Source: Melastoma dodecandrum
Lineage: Eukaryota > Streptophyta > Magnoliopsida > Myrtales > Melastomataceae
Assembly (NCBI GenBank): GCA_029817715.1
Contig: JARUPY010000088.1
Location: forward strand, 2,666,001 to 2,730,000
Length of the DNA stretch: 64,000 nt
Reading direction: 5' to 3'
The notes beneath the pieces are model-generated. The model had not been told where the DNA came from, did no database searches, and saw only the letters and a list, made by a program, of their open reading frames with translations. Below are positions 42,700 to 54,001 of the stretch, piece after piece. Position 1 is the first letter of the stretch, and every line of letters begins with the position of its first letter. A program made the translations under genes and the position numbers.

Positions 42700-45600
42700 G
42701 AGAGGAAGAAGTTTCGTAAGCGGATCAGCCAATTGACCTTCAGAAGAAACATGATGAACTACTAGGGTTCCATCAAAAATCTTTTCACGAATAAAGTGAT
42801 AATCAATCTCCACATGTTTAGTTCTCGCATGAAGAATTGGGTTTGCAACTAAATGAATGGTGCTCAGATTATCGCAGTATAGAGCAGATGGCTTCTGAAA
42901 ATCAACCCGTAACTAAGTAAGTAACTTGTGTTGCCACAAAATTTCTGCTATTCCATTAGCAAATGCCCTATACTCTGCCTCGGTACTCGATCGAGAAACA
43001 ACCCGCTGCTTTTGTGAGGACCAAGATACCAAGTTAGAACTAACAAACGCACAATAGGCCCAGTGTTCTTTCTATTATCCGGACAGCTTGCCCAGTCTGC
43101 ATCTGTGAAGCACGAAATGTTAAATGTGTCACTAGCCTGCAATGTTATGCCATAGGTGCTTATTCCTTTTAGGTACCGTAAAATGCGGTTCACAGCTTTG
43201 AGATGAAGAATTGTAGGTTGCTGCAAATATTGACAGGTCTTGTTGACAGCAAAACTAATGTCAGGACGAGTATTTGTGCAGTATTGTAATGCACCGACTA
43301 AGCTTCTATATTCAGAAGGATCATCCAGAGGTTCCCCTTCAAACTTCAACAGGACACCAGTTGAAGACATAGGTGATTGAACAGGTTTACAATCATCCAT
43401 ACCTGCTTTATGGAGAAGATCAAGCACATACTTTTCCTTACTTAAATGCCGCACTGCTCCTTGTCGGGTCACTTGAAAACCAAGAAAATAACTCAACTCC
43501 CCAAGATCTTTAAGAGCAAATTGAGTATTCAGCCTTGGCAGAAGACTACTGATCTCATGACTATCAGAACCAGTGACAATTATGTCATCAACATACACCA
43601 ACAATATAACCGTTCTAGTAGAGGAGTGTCTGATGAATAAAGAGGCATCAGACTGTGCATTAATGTATCCCCACTGGAGAAGGCATCCACTAAGTTTCAT
43701 GTACCATGCCCTAGGACTCTGCTTTAGACCATAGAGTGCCTTCTTCAACTTACAAACATAATTAGGATAAGAGGGATGTATACAGCTGGGTGGCTGATGC
43801 ATATATACTGTTTCTTGTAGATCCCCATTCAGGAAACCGTTATGAACATCAAGTTGAGTTAATCTCCACCCGAGAGATACAACTAAACTCAAGATAACTT
43901 TGATAGTTTGATGCTTCACTACAGGGCTGAACGTTTCTTTGTAATCAAGACCAGCTGTTTGGTGAAAGCCTTTAGCAACTAACCTGGCCTTACACCTTTC
44001 AAGATCACCATTAGATTTCAGCTTCACTTTAAACACCCATTTACACCCAATCACCTTTTCTGCACCTGTGAAAGAAACAAGCTCCCATGTCTCATTTCTC
44101 TGTAGAGCCGCAAGTTCAGCATCAATGGCCTCTTTCCAAGCAGGAATAGTGAGAGCCTCAGTCAGGTTCATAGGTTCCGATGGTATGGTTGCAGATGATA
44201 AGCGTAAAGAAGGTTTGTGTAATGTGGTGAGGAGAAGTTTGGGTTTAAAGATCCCCGCCTTGGCTCGTGTGACCATGAGGTGAATGTTTGACTGACCTGG
44301 TAACTCAGTAGATGGGATCACATTTGTCATGCTGGGAACAATATCTGAAATTATTTGTGAAGCAGAAGCTGGTAATGTAGTGATGCGGACAGATGAACTG
44401 GGGAAGAAAGTAGTGAGGGTTGAGAATTTGAAGGAGAACTGGAAACTGGAACAGGTAGAATAGGATTCGGAATAAAGCTGGAGGTTGGAGAATTAACTAA
44501 GGAAGACTGAGAATCTAATGGTTCATCCTTGTAAGGAAAGATTGACTCAAAGAAATAGACATCACTAGAAACAAATACCTTGTTAGACAAACGATCAAAG
44601 CAAATGTCTCCTTTATGTAAGAAACTCCTGCCCAGAAAAACACAAGATAGTGATATGTTCTGTAGTTTGTGTGAGTTGTACGGTCTAAGCAATGGAAAAC
44701 ACTTACAAGCAAACACTCATAACATAGAGTAACCTGAAACGGTTTGATGAAGTAACTCAGTTGGAGTTTTATATCTGAGAACTCTAGAAGGCAAGATATT
44801 AATCAAGGAGACGACCTCATGGAAGGCATAAGGCCAGAAGGATAGAGGTACTGCAGAATGCTGAAGCAGAGTGAGTCCTACTTCAACAATATGATGATTC
44901 TTCCTTTCCACTCTCCCATTTTGTTGGGGAGTGTAAGGACAGGAGACCTTATGTGAGATACCATGTTGGAGGAGATACTTGTGAAGAGAACGATATTCCC
45001 CTCCCTAATCTAACCGTACTGATTTAATTGGTAGTTGAAACTGATTTTGTACCATATGATGAAATTGAATAAAAGCATTAATCGCTTGAGATGTAGTATG
45101 AAGAAGATAAATCTAGGTGAAGCGAGTTGCATCATCGCTAAAGAGAATGAAATATCGTGCTCTAGTAATTGATGTAATAAAAGATGGTCCCCAAACATCT
45201 GTGTGTACTAAAGAGAAAGGAGAAGTGGCCTGATATGTAGAGATAGGAAAAGGATGTCTATGGCTTTTACTCATAGCACAAGTTTGACAAGAGTCTAAAA
45301 GTGTAGAAGTTGTCTGAATACAAGTTGGAAAAACTCTATGAAGGATATCTTTGCTGGGATGACCTAGCCTGAGATGCCATCGAAATTGATCAACTTCATT
45401 GGACTTGGCAAGGAAGATGTGTGGAGAAGAGAAGCATTGATCTATGACAGGAGACTGACTAGATGTCAGCAGAGTGCGACTGGATAGTTTGTAAAGTCCT
45501 TGATGTGTTGGTCCCTGCAACACTGTCTTGTTTCTCCTCTTGTCCTTAACAAAGAAGACATTGGAATGAAATTCAATGAAAACATTATTGTAAAGACAGA

Positions 45601-47008
45601 GTTTAGAGATGCTTATAAGACGTTGAGACAGTTGAGGAGTATGTAAAACATGATTAAGAAGCAGAGAGGGAGAGTGAGGAGCTGTCTGAAGATTAGTATG
45701 TCCAATGTGAGCAATTTTTAGGTGATTACCATTCCCAATCATGACAGACGACTCACCATTGTATGATGCTATTGCAGGCAGATCAGAAACAGTAGGGGTA
45801 AGAAGAGGTATAGCCCCTGAATCCATGAGCCAGGTAGAGTTTTCTGGAGATCGGTAAGAAGGTAGAGGTTGTTGTGGCAAGGGAATTCCATTAGGAGGAG
45901 GATAAGAATAGTAATCGGGTATATATTGAGCTGGCTGTATACTGGCGAAATGTGTTTGGGGAGTAAAGGAGGGTGTCAGACAGTGATAACATGATTGAGC
46001 TGTGTGGCCTAACTTGTAACAAATCTGACACCGAGGTTTTGGCCTCAAATAAGGTCTGGTATCCCACCGAGGTGTGAAGGAATTGGTATATGGTTGTGTG
46101 GGAGGTCTACCCAGAACACTTGGATGAAGATGAGTATGTCGAGGTGAATGTTCCTGAGCTTGTGGTAAGGATGTTTTGATGAAGTTCTGTGGTGAAGTTC
46201 TGGGAAAAGCAGAAGAGGTAAAGCCAGGAGTCGGTCTATACTGTCTTGGGTGATATGAGGGGAACCTTGACTGAGGTTTTCCTGCACCAGAAGAAGCAGT
46301 AGTATACTGTACCTGCGGCAAGACAGACTCAGAGACATGTCGATTCTCCAAACGCAGGTCAAAATTGAGTAGTAGTTGGTGACCTTCTTCAATTGCAGGC
46401 TGTTCAGCTCTACTATAGATAACAGTCACCACAGGGTCATACTCTGCAGGTAGACCTTCAAGAAGACACCACAGATAATCTCTATACTGCACAGGCTCAC
46501 CGATAGCACTAAGTTGGTCTGCATACATCTTCACGGTATTGAGGTATTGCTACATTAGTTTTCCTTTCTTTCAAGCTTGTTGCATCTGCATTCGAAGATT
46601 TATAACTCTGGTGGTGGAATTAGATTCAAACCTCTGCCTCAAACTTTCCCAAACCTCATGGGACGAAGCACAGCAAACCACCTGACTCAGAGGTTCTATG
46701 GAGAGGGATGAAAATAAGAAGCTCATTACAGATTTATCGATCCTCTGCCATAACTTATATTCTAGGTTAATTTCCACCATTTGAGCATCCAAAAATTGAT
46801 TAGGGGGTTGCGTAGTACCATGAATAAAGTCCTCATACCCACCAGCCACAATAGCTGCAAACACTTGACCTTTCCACAAAGTGTAATTCCCATCTTCGAG
46901 TTTGAGAGTAGATGAAAAGACACCTGGTGGGATTTGGATGGGTGCTGGAATGGACGCTGTAATAGAATTGACATTCTGCACACTCGATGCTGACCCTGGT
47001 GTAGCCAT
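42700..47008 (-). pseudogene. copia gag-pol coding region, broken
   Basis: Reading 47008 to about 42700 on the minus strand: a gag domain (LEDGNYTLWKGQV), a CCHC knuckle (CQICYKLGHTAQSC, about 45989-46030), the protease triad DSGA (45812-45823) and a pre-integrase block (HLRLGHPS with CQTC). The integrase core follows (HTDVWGP onward, continuing to KNHHIVEVGLTLL). Reverse transcriptase comes next, with KARLVAKGF, YVDDI (43581-43595) and the RNase H start FTDADWA. Gag through integrase share one frame, interrupted by in-frame stops near 46570, 46535, 45113, 45007 and 44717. Reverse transcriptase is in another frame, and RNase H shifts again near 43060. The element is inactive as a protein source. 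Confidence 0.93.
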
Positions 47009-47072
47009 GAAGCGTCCGACAGCTCGAGATGAGAGACAGAAACTCACAGGATCGTGTTAGTCGCTTGACAGC

Positions 47073-47085
47073 GGCTCTGATACCA
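47073..47085 (-). other. Primer binding site of the copia element
   Basis: On the minus strand TGGTATCAGAGCC begins directly after the 5' LTR end. It is the standard site complementary to the 3' end of initiator-Met tRNA. Confidence 0.93.
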
Positions 47086-47479
47086 TGAAGAACTATGGTC
47101 GGACTTCCCAGATGAAAGATAGGAGGAGAATCACAGTGATATGCAGATAACCAGACGAAAGAAGAAGAAAAATAGGGGAAGAAGAGATAGAGGAAGAAGA
47201 AGAGGAAGAGAGAAGAAGAAACTGTTTCCCCTTAATTCATTCACCAAATTGATAATTCTTTACATATATCTATCTCTGTATAAAAGATTCGTAACAACGC
47301 ATGTCGTTGATTATGGTTGTTGTTTTAGGCTGACACAGTAGCCTAAACTGCAGCCGCAGGTAGTGGGGAATTAGTTGTTCCTTTACCATATTTTGTCCTG
47401 TTCCTCACTTGTTAGGCCATGACATTCTTTTCTTTACACCAGGCCCTGGCCTCTCCGTCATCCTTCATTTGATTCAACA
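47086..47479 (-). repeat. 5' LTR of the copia element
   Basis: 394-bp copy of 41998-42393, about 97% identical by eye, followed by the CAATC duplication at 47480-47484. Confidence 0.93.
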
Positions 47480-47888
47480 CAATCCAAAATTCAATGAAAC
47501 CGGTATGGGGGCCTGCCTTGTCTCGCTTAGTTTAAGGTTTCCTTAAGGCTGGCTGTCGTCCAGTTATCATTGCTGGGACTCTTTTGAGGAGCTTAATGAG
47601 AGTGCAAATCTTATTGTTTTATTAGAATTTGATACCGGGTTTAGAGCTATGATTATGTCATTAGCCGACACCATGCCGAATGAATGAATGGATGTCTTAC
47701 TCTTACCTTTTCTCATACCCATGAAAATTCCTTCCCCTTTCTCGGCTCGACCCACAGATTCGTCGTGATACAATCAGTGATCATTATTATTCCGTTATCA
47801 TCATCAATCATGCTTACAGAAAAGGAATTGGATACCACATGTTATGCTTACTTTGGAGTTTGTATTTGTCGCTGTTATAATATTGCAG

Positions 47889-48780
47889 TCATCGCTGATA
47901 TGAACGCCGATTTGTTAATATGAACCAAAACTTGAAGGTCGCAGCGAAAAGATTGATGAAAGGAAAATGGGTTTGCAACAGTGGACAGTCCTGCATAGTT
48001 GTTGACTACGTCATAATGCCGATTTCATTCGCCAATGGAGACTCAGGACATGTCTTGGGCGACGAATTAGTACCATTTCGCTCGCTTGGCTGAACTCATG
48101 GACGAGGATGGCGTCTGATAAGATAGTCCCTGGTGGACAGAGAGATGAAGGAAAACTATGAGTTCCGACATACCACAGTTTCCAACTCGTGTTAGGAAAG
48201 ATCCGAAAAGGGACAAATCTATGTTTTCCTGTCAATACAGACAGATTTACAGACTCGCTTGTCCTTGTGACAGGAGAATTGCTCCGACCGTCTTGCTAGA
48301 TGTGCCAGGAGACTCCCATATCATGCATGAGGAGATTTAAATCTCCGAGAGTACCACTGTTTCTGGGTGTATACAGGTTGACAGAGTTAGAGGACGGAAT
48401 AGCAATGGCGAACTCAAGACCAAAGCGGCTAGCAGCATACCTCTTCACAAGAAGGACCTCCTCAAGCAGCAGTTTGTGCAGCGCATATCAGCAGGGGGCA
48501 TGCTCACCAACGACACTGTCCTCCACATACGTACGCTCTTCCCAACTCTTTTTTCCATACCCACTTTAACTTCAGATGGGTCACGTTAACTGCCAGTGTT
48601 GCCCTTCGGAGGGGTAGGGGAGAGTGTTATGGGTTTATACCATGGGAAGTTCTCCTTTGGTGCCTTCAGCCACAAGAAGGCAGTGTCGAGCAGAGAATTT
48701 GGTGGGGAGATTGACACAAGGTATCCACGTTACATGTTCCAACATCCAAGGAATCATCCTTGCTTTGATTGGTTGGAACA
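47889..48780 (+). pseudogene. Decayed ALDH3-type aldehyde dehydrogenase
   Basis: Pieces of the C-terminal half of a plant family 3 aldehyde dehydrogenase occur in order. They are LKVAAKRLMKGKW then CNSGQSC with the catalytic Cys (about 47992), YHFARLAELMDEDGV (about 48070-48114), APTVLLDVPGDSHIMHEEIF (about 48278), EDGIAMANSRPKRLAAYLFT (about 48392), ISAGGMLTNDTVLH (about 48488-48530), then LPFGGVGES and MGLYHGKFSFGAFSHKKAV (about 48599-48680). The intact enzyme oxidises aldehydes with NAD(P)+. Here frames change several times, stops intervene and residues are missing. The N-terminal half is absent. Possible intron remnants (an acag acceptor at 48270, a gtacgc...ttcag stretch near 48535-48575) argue against a processed copy. 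Confidence 0.85.
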
Positions 48781-49223
48781 CCCAGGAATGAAAACCAGCG
48801 ATGCAAAGCAAAGCATGTGTGTAAAACTATCAAGGGATAGTCAGTTCAACAATCTAAATATAATTATATTACCTAGCTATTCAAGCTTGCCATATAAGGT
48901 GAAACAATGCGAAGCAATGAGTTTCTCTAAGAAAGACGTGATTTCCTAGACACGAACGACCTTCAGCAGCACCACTGCCTATCTCAGAGTAATCTTCTAA
49001 TGACCAAAATGGAGCGGTTGCCACCCTCCCACTGCAGGGGCAGATATTTCTTTGCATGCGAGTTTTGTCTGTCGCGGCTTTGAGCAGCCTCATCGGCAAT
49101 CGATTTTCTGCCTTCCACAAGCAGACTTTACATCTTACTGGACATGCCAAGGGGCCCGGGATGATATTGGTCGAGCGTGGTTGCTTGGGCCATGTAGACA
49201 TGCCGCAAACTGGACACCTAACC
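48781..49223. other. 3' flank of CDKE1
   Basis: No gene seen. Downstream DNA and probable 3' UTR of the minus-strand kinase gene. Confidence 0.4.
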
Positions 49224-52200
49224 TCAGAATCGCCTCGATTTCTGTTGTGGCGGATATCCGGTCATTCCCATTCCTGGGTCCTTTCTTCTTGACTGTTTAA
49301 ATGACAGAATGAATAGGGAATACAACTCAAGGAAGATAAGTCTATTCCAAAAGAACGTGCAGATAAAACAAATGAAGGGATAATACAAACCTGCTGCTGT
49401 TGCGGTTGACCAGCGACACCACGCTGCATCGGCAGGTTCCCTGGATTCATAGCACCTCCCAACCCAGCTTGAGGTGCAAGGTTGTATGCAGCCATGCCGG
49501 GAACCTGCATCCTTTGCATGCCAACCATAGGCATGGGACGAGGCATGGATCTGTTGGCTACGTTGTGAGCAGCTGCCATGTTTCCAGAAGCCTAAGTGAA
49601 AGAAACCAAGAATGCCCTCGTCAAATGAATCTAAGGACAAAGGACAATGTATATGTTCTCTACATATCAGATTCAGGCCCCGTAAAATTTTCAGGAGGAA
49701 AGCACCCGTTCACTCAAGCAATGGACAGAATGATTGTCTACCTGCTGGGATTGAATATTAGTCGTTCCATCAAAATCTGTATTTGTATCGACCGGACGTG
49801 TGGGATAATTCACTTTGTCACCGGTGGTGTTGGGTACAAGTGCGCTGCGTAAAATAGATTAACATTTTTCGGAGGACAAAAATACCACCATTTGTGTGGC
49901 TAAATGAGGGAATGCAAGCACAATGTCCAAATTCACAAATATCCAATGATCTAGCCACAAAGGGCGTGATGCAATAAGAAGAAGGATACAAATCCAGAGT
50001 TGCCTCTGCCTTAATTGAAATTCAATAGGGAGAGCAAGGTTCTTACTTACGACCAGGTAAAGGCTCGATTCGGAAGTACCTGACAAGAGGAGATACATTT
50101 GAAGAAGTTAGATGTCAGAAACTAAACTTTGGTCCGCGTAAATATGCTGCTGGAACTTATTGAAAAAACTATGCTGCTGGAGAAGGGGAACTTTGTTCCA
50201 AAATACCGTTCCTCGGATAATATTTCGCGAAATTTCTAATAATGCCCTGAATTTTCAAAATTTCTCAAATAATGCCCTGAATTCGGTGTTTCTAATACTG
50301 AGTTCGCTTATGAAAAATTGAAAACTCGGTGTTTTTAACATCGAGTTCACCCCCTCGGAGAGAACTCGGTGTTTCAAACACCGAGTTCTTCATTTTCCAC
50401 AGGCGAACTCGGTATTACAAACCATGTTTCTTAAGGAATGAATACGATGTTCCTAACACCGAGTTCAGGGTATCATTTGATGAATTTTGTAAGTTATTAC
50501 CCTATTTCGCGAAATACTTTTTTGACAAACGGTATTTTGGAACAAAACTCTGGAGAAGGAAGCATAAACTTTCCTATAACTTTTGATTTATCAGAGAAAG
50601 GAAAATCCTGTGACATGCTTCAATTTATCAAGGGGAATGAAAAATATATAAATGATTAATAGTATGTGGGCACTAGCATCCCACTAATGGCAAACCAGCA
50701 TAGGCATCGGCAGTAGATTGAAGACAGACAAGCAAAGAAGCAGACGGTGACAAACATCATACTCATGCTCCAAGGCTTGGGCGGCTGTTATTCTTTTTTG
50801 TGGATCATATCTGAAGAAATTGAACAGCACATTAGCACTGCCAGAGAGAAACAAAAGACAAAACAAAGGCGCATTCCTTGGGTTCTTCCAGGCTTGACGG
50901 ATCTAGAATCAATTGTTCACTAATGGCCACCATTATTGAGACCAAGGCCTAAAGCTCCAAAAAGAGACCACATACTCGAGCATCTTTGATAAAAGGTCAT
51001 ATGCAGGGGTTTTACTTGAAAGTCGTACAACATTGCCCAGCACATTATCATCACTGTAATATAGGAAAGAAATAACATCAGGATTCTTTTATAAAGGGAA
51101 TAAATAAAGACCGATGCCTCTTCCCATCGACGAGACCCAATACATACAATTTGTACTTTTGAATCTGCTGCGAATCGGATTGCCAATGGGGTAGGTTTGC
51201 AAGAGTGGGCCATTTTTCCTGAGTTGGGTGGCCTAAGGAAATTCAAAAGCGTCTGTCAGAAATATAATCGGTAAAATATCGTGTCATGAGACTGACCATC
51301 CAAGAAAATTACCTAAGACCTTGAAAATCTTGTCAAGCTGGTCAAGCTGCACCCAGATATAGACATGACATCAGCCATGATGTTCAAAACGACAGGATAT
51401 TTTGTACAAGACAGGGAAAACATACTTGGAAAGGATTAGAACTGGCTTTCACTTCAGCACCTTGAAATAATGGCTTTAATGTCAATAGCTCAGCAAAAAT
51501 GCACCCAACAGCCCACATATCTGAGGTAAGAAATAAGAAAACAATATTTTGTTGCAACCAACTGAAACAAGCAAAAATATGATTTTATTGATAGAGAACG
51601 TATATTTGGTTCACTCTTGAAAGAGGGAAGAGATTACTGGCTACATTCATTTACATGATGAAAATATCAATAGAAAACCATCTAATGTATCTTGATTTTA
51701 AGAAGCTAGGCACATATTAGCTATCCAAATATCAAGGGACAATGCTACAGAATTTACATAAGCAAATCTAGTTTGAAGGTTTGGAACAGTAAAATGTGAT
51801 AGAAAGGTAATTGACTGATCATACCAACGGCACTAGTGTAGTGCTTTGCACCAAGTAGCAATTCTGGTGCACGGTACCAAATAGTTACAACTACCTGTAA
51901 GTAACACCCAGGGTATTTTAGTGGATAGAAACATCATCAATCAAACTGAAAGCTCTTAGTCTCTCGAAGGAGAATATGAACATTAGTGATTCAATAATCA
52001 GTTAAGTACGAACAAATTAACAAATAACAAAATTGAAGGGCGAGAGACTTCCATGAGGATCATCTACATGTTCTTATTTCCATATAAATCGCAAAAAAGA
52101 CCAACTAAGAAAACGAAGACTGGTTATGATGCAATTCTTAAGAATAATTTTCTACCTCTAATGAAATGCATTTTAATATGCACAATTCAACCTCGTAAGA

Positions 52201-53599
52201 AAATTGTCTGTCAGGGCAGTATTTCTTTACATAATATCAATCATTTGCCTGTGCCCATCTAACACCCAAGTTTTCTTCTTCTTTTTTTCAACTTGATACC
52301 ATTTATTGCCTGTTGAGGAAATGGGGCACTGGAATTTCTAGGAATCTTTTTCACTCTAAACAGTAAGAATTCCCTTTCTTGAGAGTAGCAAATGGCTCAA
52401 GTTAATAGGAGATACAAAATAACTATGTAAATCTTACCCCATTATCAAATAGAGGCTTCAATGGAGCCTGATAAATCCGTGCAAGTCCAAAATCAGCAAT
52501 TTTCACAACACCTTGCTCCTCTCCTTCGCCCATAACCTGGAGAAGGATAAGAAATACATCATTAGGCTCATGGGAAGTGAACAAACCAAAAAATGAAGTG
52601 GTCAGCAATCAGCATCCCAGCTGAAGAAAAGGCAGGAGCTCTAAAACATGTACCAGAATATTTGAGGGCTTCAGGTCTCGATGTATGATCCAATTGCTAG
52701 AGGAAGAAGTATCAGAAGGATGACAATAATAATCACATCACAAAGTGAGTACATCGGAATTTCTGAATCTGAACAGCATGTGTCAGGCTCACCTATGCAG
52801 ATAGTTTAACCCATTAAGCAGCTGCCAGAGCAATGACTTAACAGTATACTGATTGATTGATTGGTTAACCTTGTCCCTGTGATGTCTGATGATTTCCTGA
52901 ATCCAACAAGGACATTCTCATTGTGTCAGAACAAGAGCAAAATTTCAACCATCGCTATTGAAGTCATAAATTACAGGTGTAGTGCAGCCAAATTTAAAAA
53001 GAACCCACAGGCATCGGTTACTTACATAGAGGTCATGCTCAGCATAATCAAAAGCGAGATACAACGACATATCCACATGATTAATGTGCACATTCACGAG
53101 CTTCACGACATTCTCATGAGAGATCTCTCGCAGCAACTGGCCGTTCCAAAAAGAGACATGGATTAGGACGGCGGATACAGAAACAACTGAAGAGCGTATC
53201 ATTTCTCAAGGAAAACCCAGAACCCTGTCATTGTAAAGGTTGATCTCCCGTCGGCAAACAAAGGAAAAGAACAGAACTTCTGCTTCAAAGTCCACAACTA
53301 ATTCAGAAACTTGGATGCTACCCAACAACGTCCGGCGACATGGAGAAGGAGAAAGGGGACGCGGTTACCATGATCTCCCGGATGGCGGTAGGGGAGACGC
53401 CATCCCCGTCCTTGGACTGCTTGAATTTCTTGATAGCGATGAATTTTCCGCGATTGCTTGCTGGGGACTTTATCTTGGCGAGGAAAACGAGCCCGTACGT
53501 CCCTTCCCCGATCTTGCCTATGAGGTCGTAGTGCTGTAGCCACTCGGGCTTCTGGGCACTCTTGCTTCCTCCTCCGCCGCCCCTGCTTCCGTCTCCCAT
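49224..53599 (-). CDS. CDKE1: Cyclin-dependent kinase E-1 (CDK8 homologue), 15 exons
   Basis: Minus-strand exons: 53599-53369, 53136-53026, 52896-52793, 52696-52654, 52536-52438, 51894-51825, 51520-51426, 51346-51313, 51232-51148, 51053-50976, 50810-50763, 50079-50047, 49844-49742, 49591-49391 and 49292-49224. They total 1404 nt with GT-AG borders and unbroken frame (467 residues; Arabidopsis CDKE1 is about 470). The kinase shows the Gly loop GEGTYG (31-36), Lys57 in AIKK, SPTAIRE (69-75) as cyclin-binding helix, HRDLKPSN (from His154), DFG (178-180) and WYRAPE. The C-terminal tail is rich in Met, Pro and Gln. CDKE1/HEN3 is the kinase of the Mediator CDK8 module, acting in the nucleus with a C-type cyclin to control transcription; it affects floral organ identity and retrograde stress signalling in Arabidopsis. 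Intron 11 carries a Mutator-like MITE. The gene looks fully functional. Confidence 0.96.
50177..50186. repeat. Target site duplication, left copy (MULE-type MITE)
   Basis: CTGGAGAAGG at 50177-50186 is repeated exactly at 50550-50559, immediately outside the terminal inverted repeats. Its 10-bp length fits Mutator-like transposition (usually 9-10 bp). Confidence 0.88.
50187..50549. mobile_element. Mutator-like MITE in CDKE1 intron 11
   Basis: A 363-bp non-coding element with terminal inverted repeats. TTTGTTCCAAAATACCGTT at the left (about 50192-50210) is matched inverted at the right end as AACGGTATTTTGGAACAAAA. An inner atttcgcgaaat also occurs near both ends. It is flanked by an exact 10-bp duplication. 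The interior is built from copies of an aactcggtgtt/aacaccgagtt unit that form hairpins. It lies in the roughly 680-base intron between exons 11 and 12 and should be removed by splicing. Confidence 0.88.
50362..50388. repeat. Perfect 27-bp palindrome inside the MITE
   Basis: Arms of 13 bases, GAACTCGGTGTTT and AAACACCGAGTTC, are separated by a single C. Less perfect versions lie at 50280-50305, 50322-50347 and 50405-50466. Confidence 0.92.
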
Positions 53600-54001
53600 C
53601 TCCCGCCGCCGCCTCCGCTTGCTTTCCTCAGCTTTCCCGCTTCTTTGTTGCCGGCGCCGAGGATGTCCGAATTCACCAATCCCTCTCTCTCTCTATCTCT
53701 GTCTGCAAGTGGGGCGCGGAATTGGGGTTAAGCACAGGACTTTGACAGTTTAACTGCATAATACTTAAAACTAATTACTTTTATTTAGTCGATCTCGGCG
53801 GAATCATAAACCCCAGATGTGTGTAATAGAAACTGATTAAAGTATTCATCAGCTCATAAACATACGAGATTATTACATTCCAGGGCATTGTATGACGATG
53901 AAGTAATAAAACTTGGAAATTCTTCCTGCGGTTGCCAATTTCCCACCTTGCCAAAGAAACCAAGAAAGCGTCGGAGAAGTTCTCCGCCCGGCGCCTTGAA
54001 A
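53600..54001. promoter_or_regulatory. Shared divergent promoter of CDKE1 and NDC1
   Basis: Only 402 bases separate the start codons of the two head-to-head genes, including both leaders. A (CT)n tract lies at 53684-53700. No clear TATA box is seen on either side, which is common for housekeeping-type divergent promoters. Confidence 0.6.

Larger units (their letters stand above)
41998..47479 (-). mobile_element. Ty1/copia LTR retrotransposon, complete but mutated
   Basis: A 5.5-kb element on the minus strand, bounded by two LTRs of about 395 bp and a perfect 5-bp duplication, CAATC, at 41993-41997 and 47480-47484. The primer site abuts the 5' LTR. Gag, protease, integrase, reverse transcriptase and RNase H appear in copia order. 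The LTRs differ at about a dozen positions by eye, so the insertion is fairly young. The coding region has several in-frame stops and frame changes and can no longer make a full polyprotein. Confidence 0.95.
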
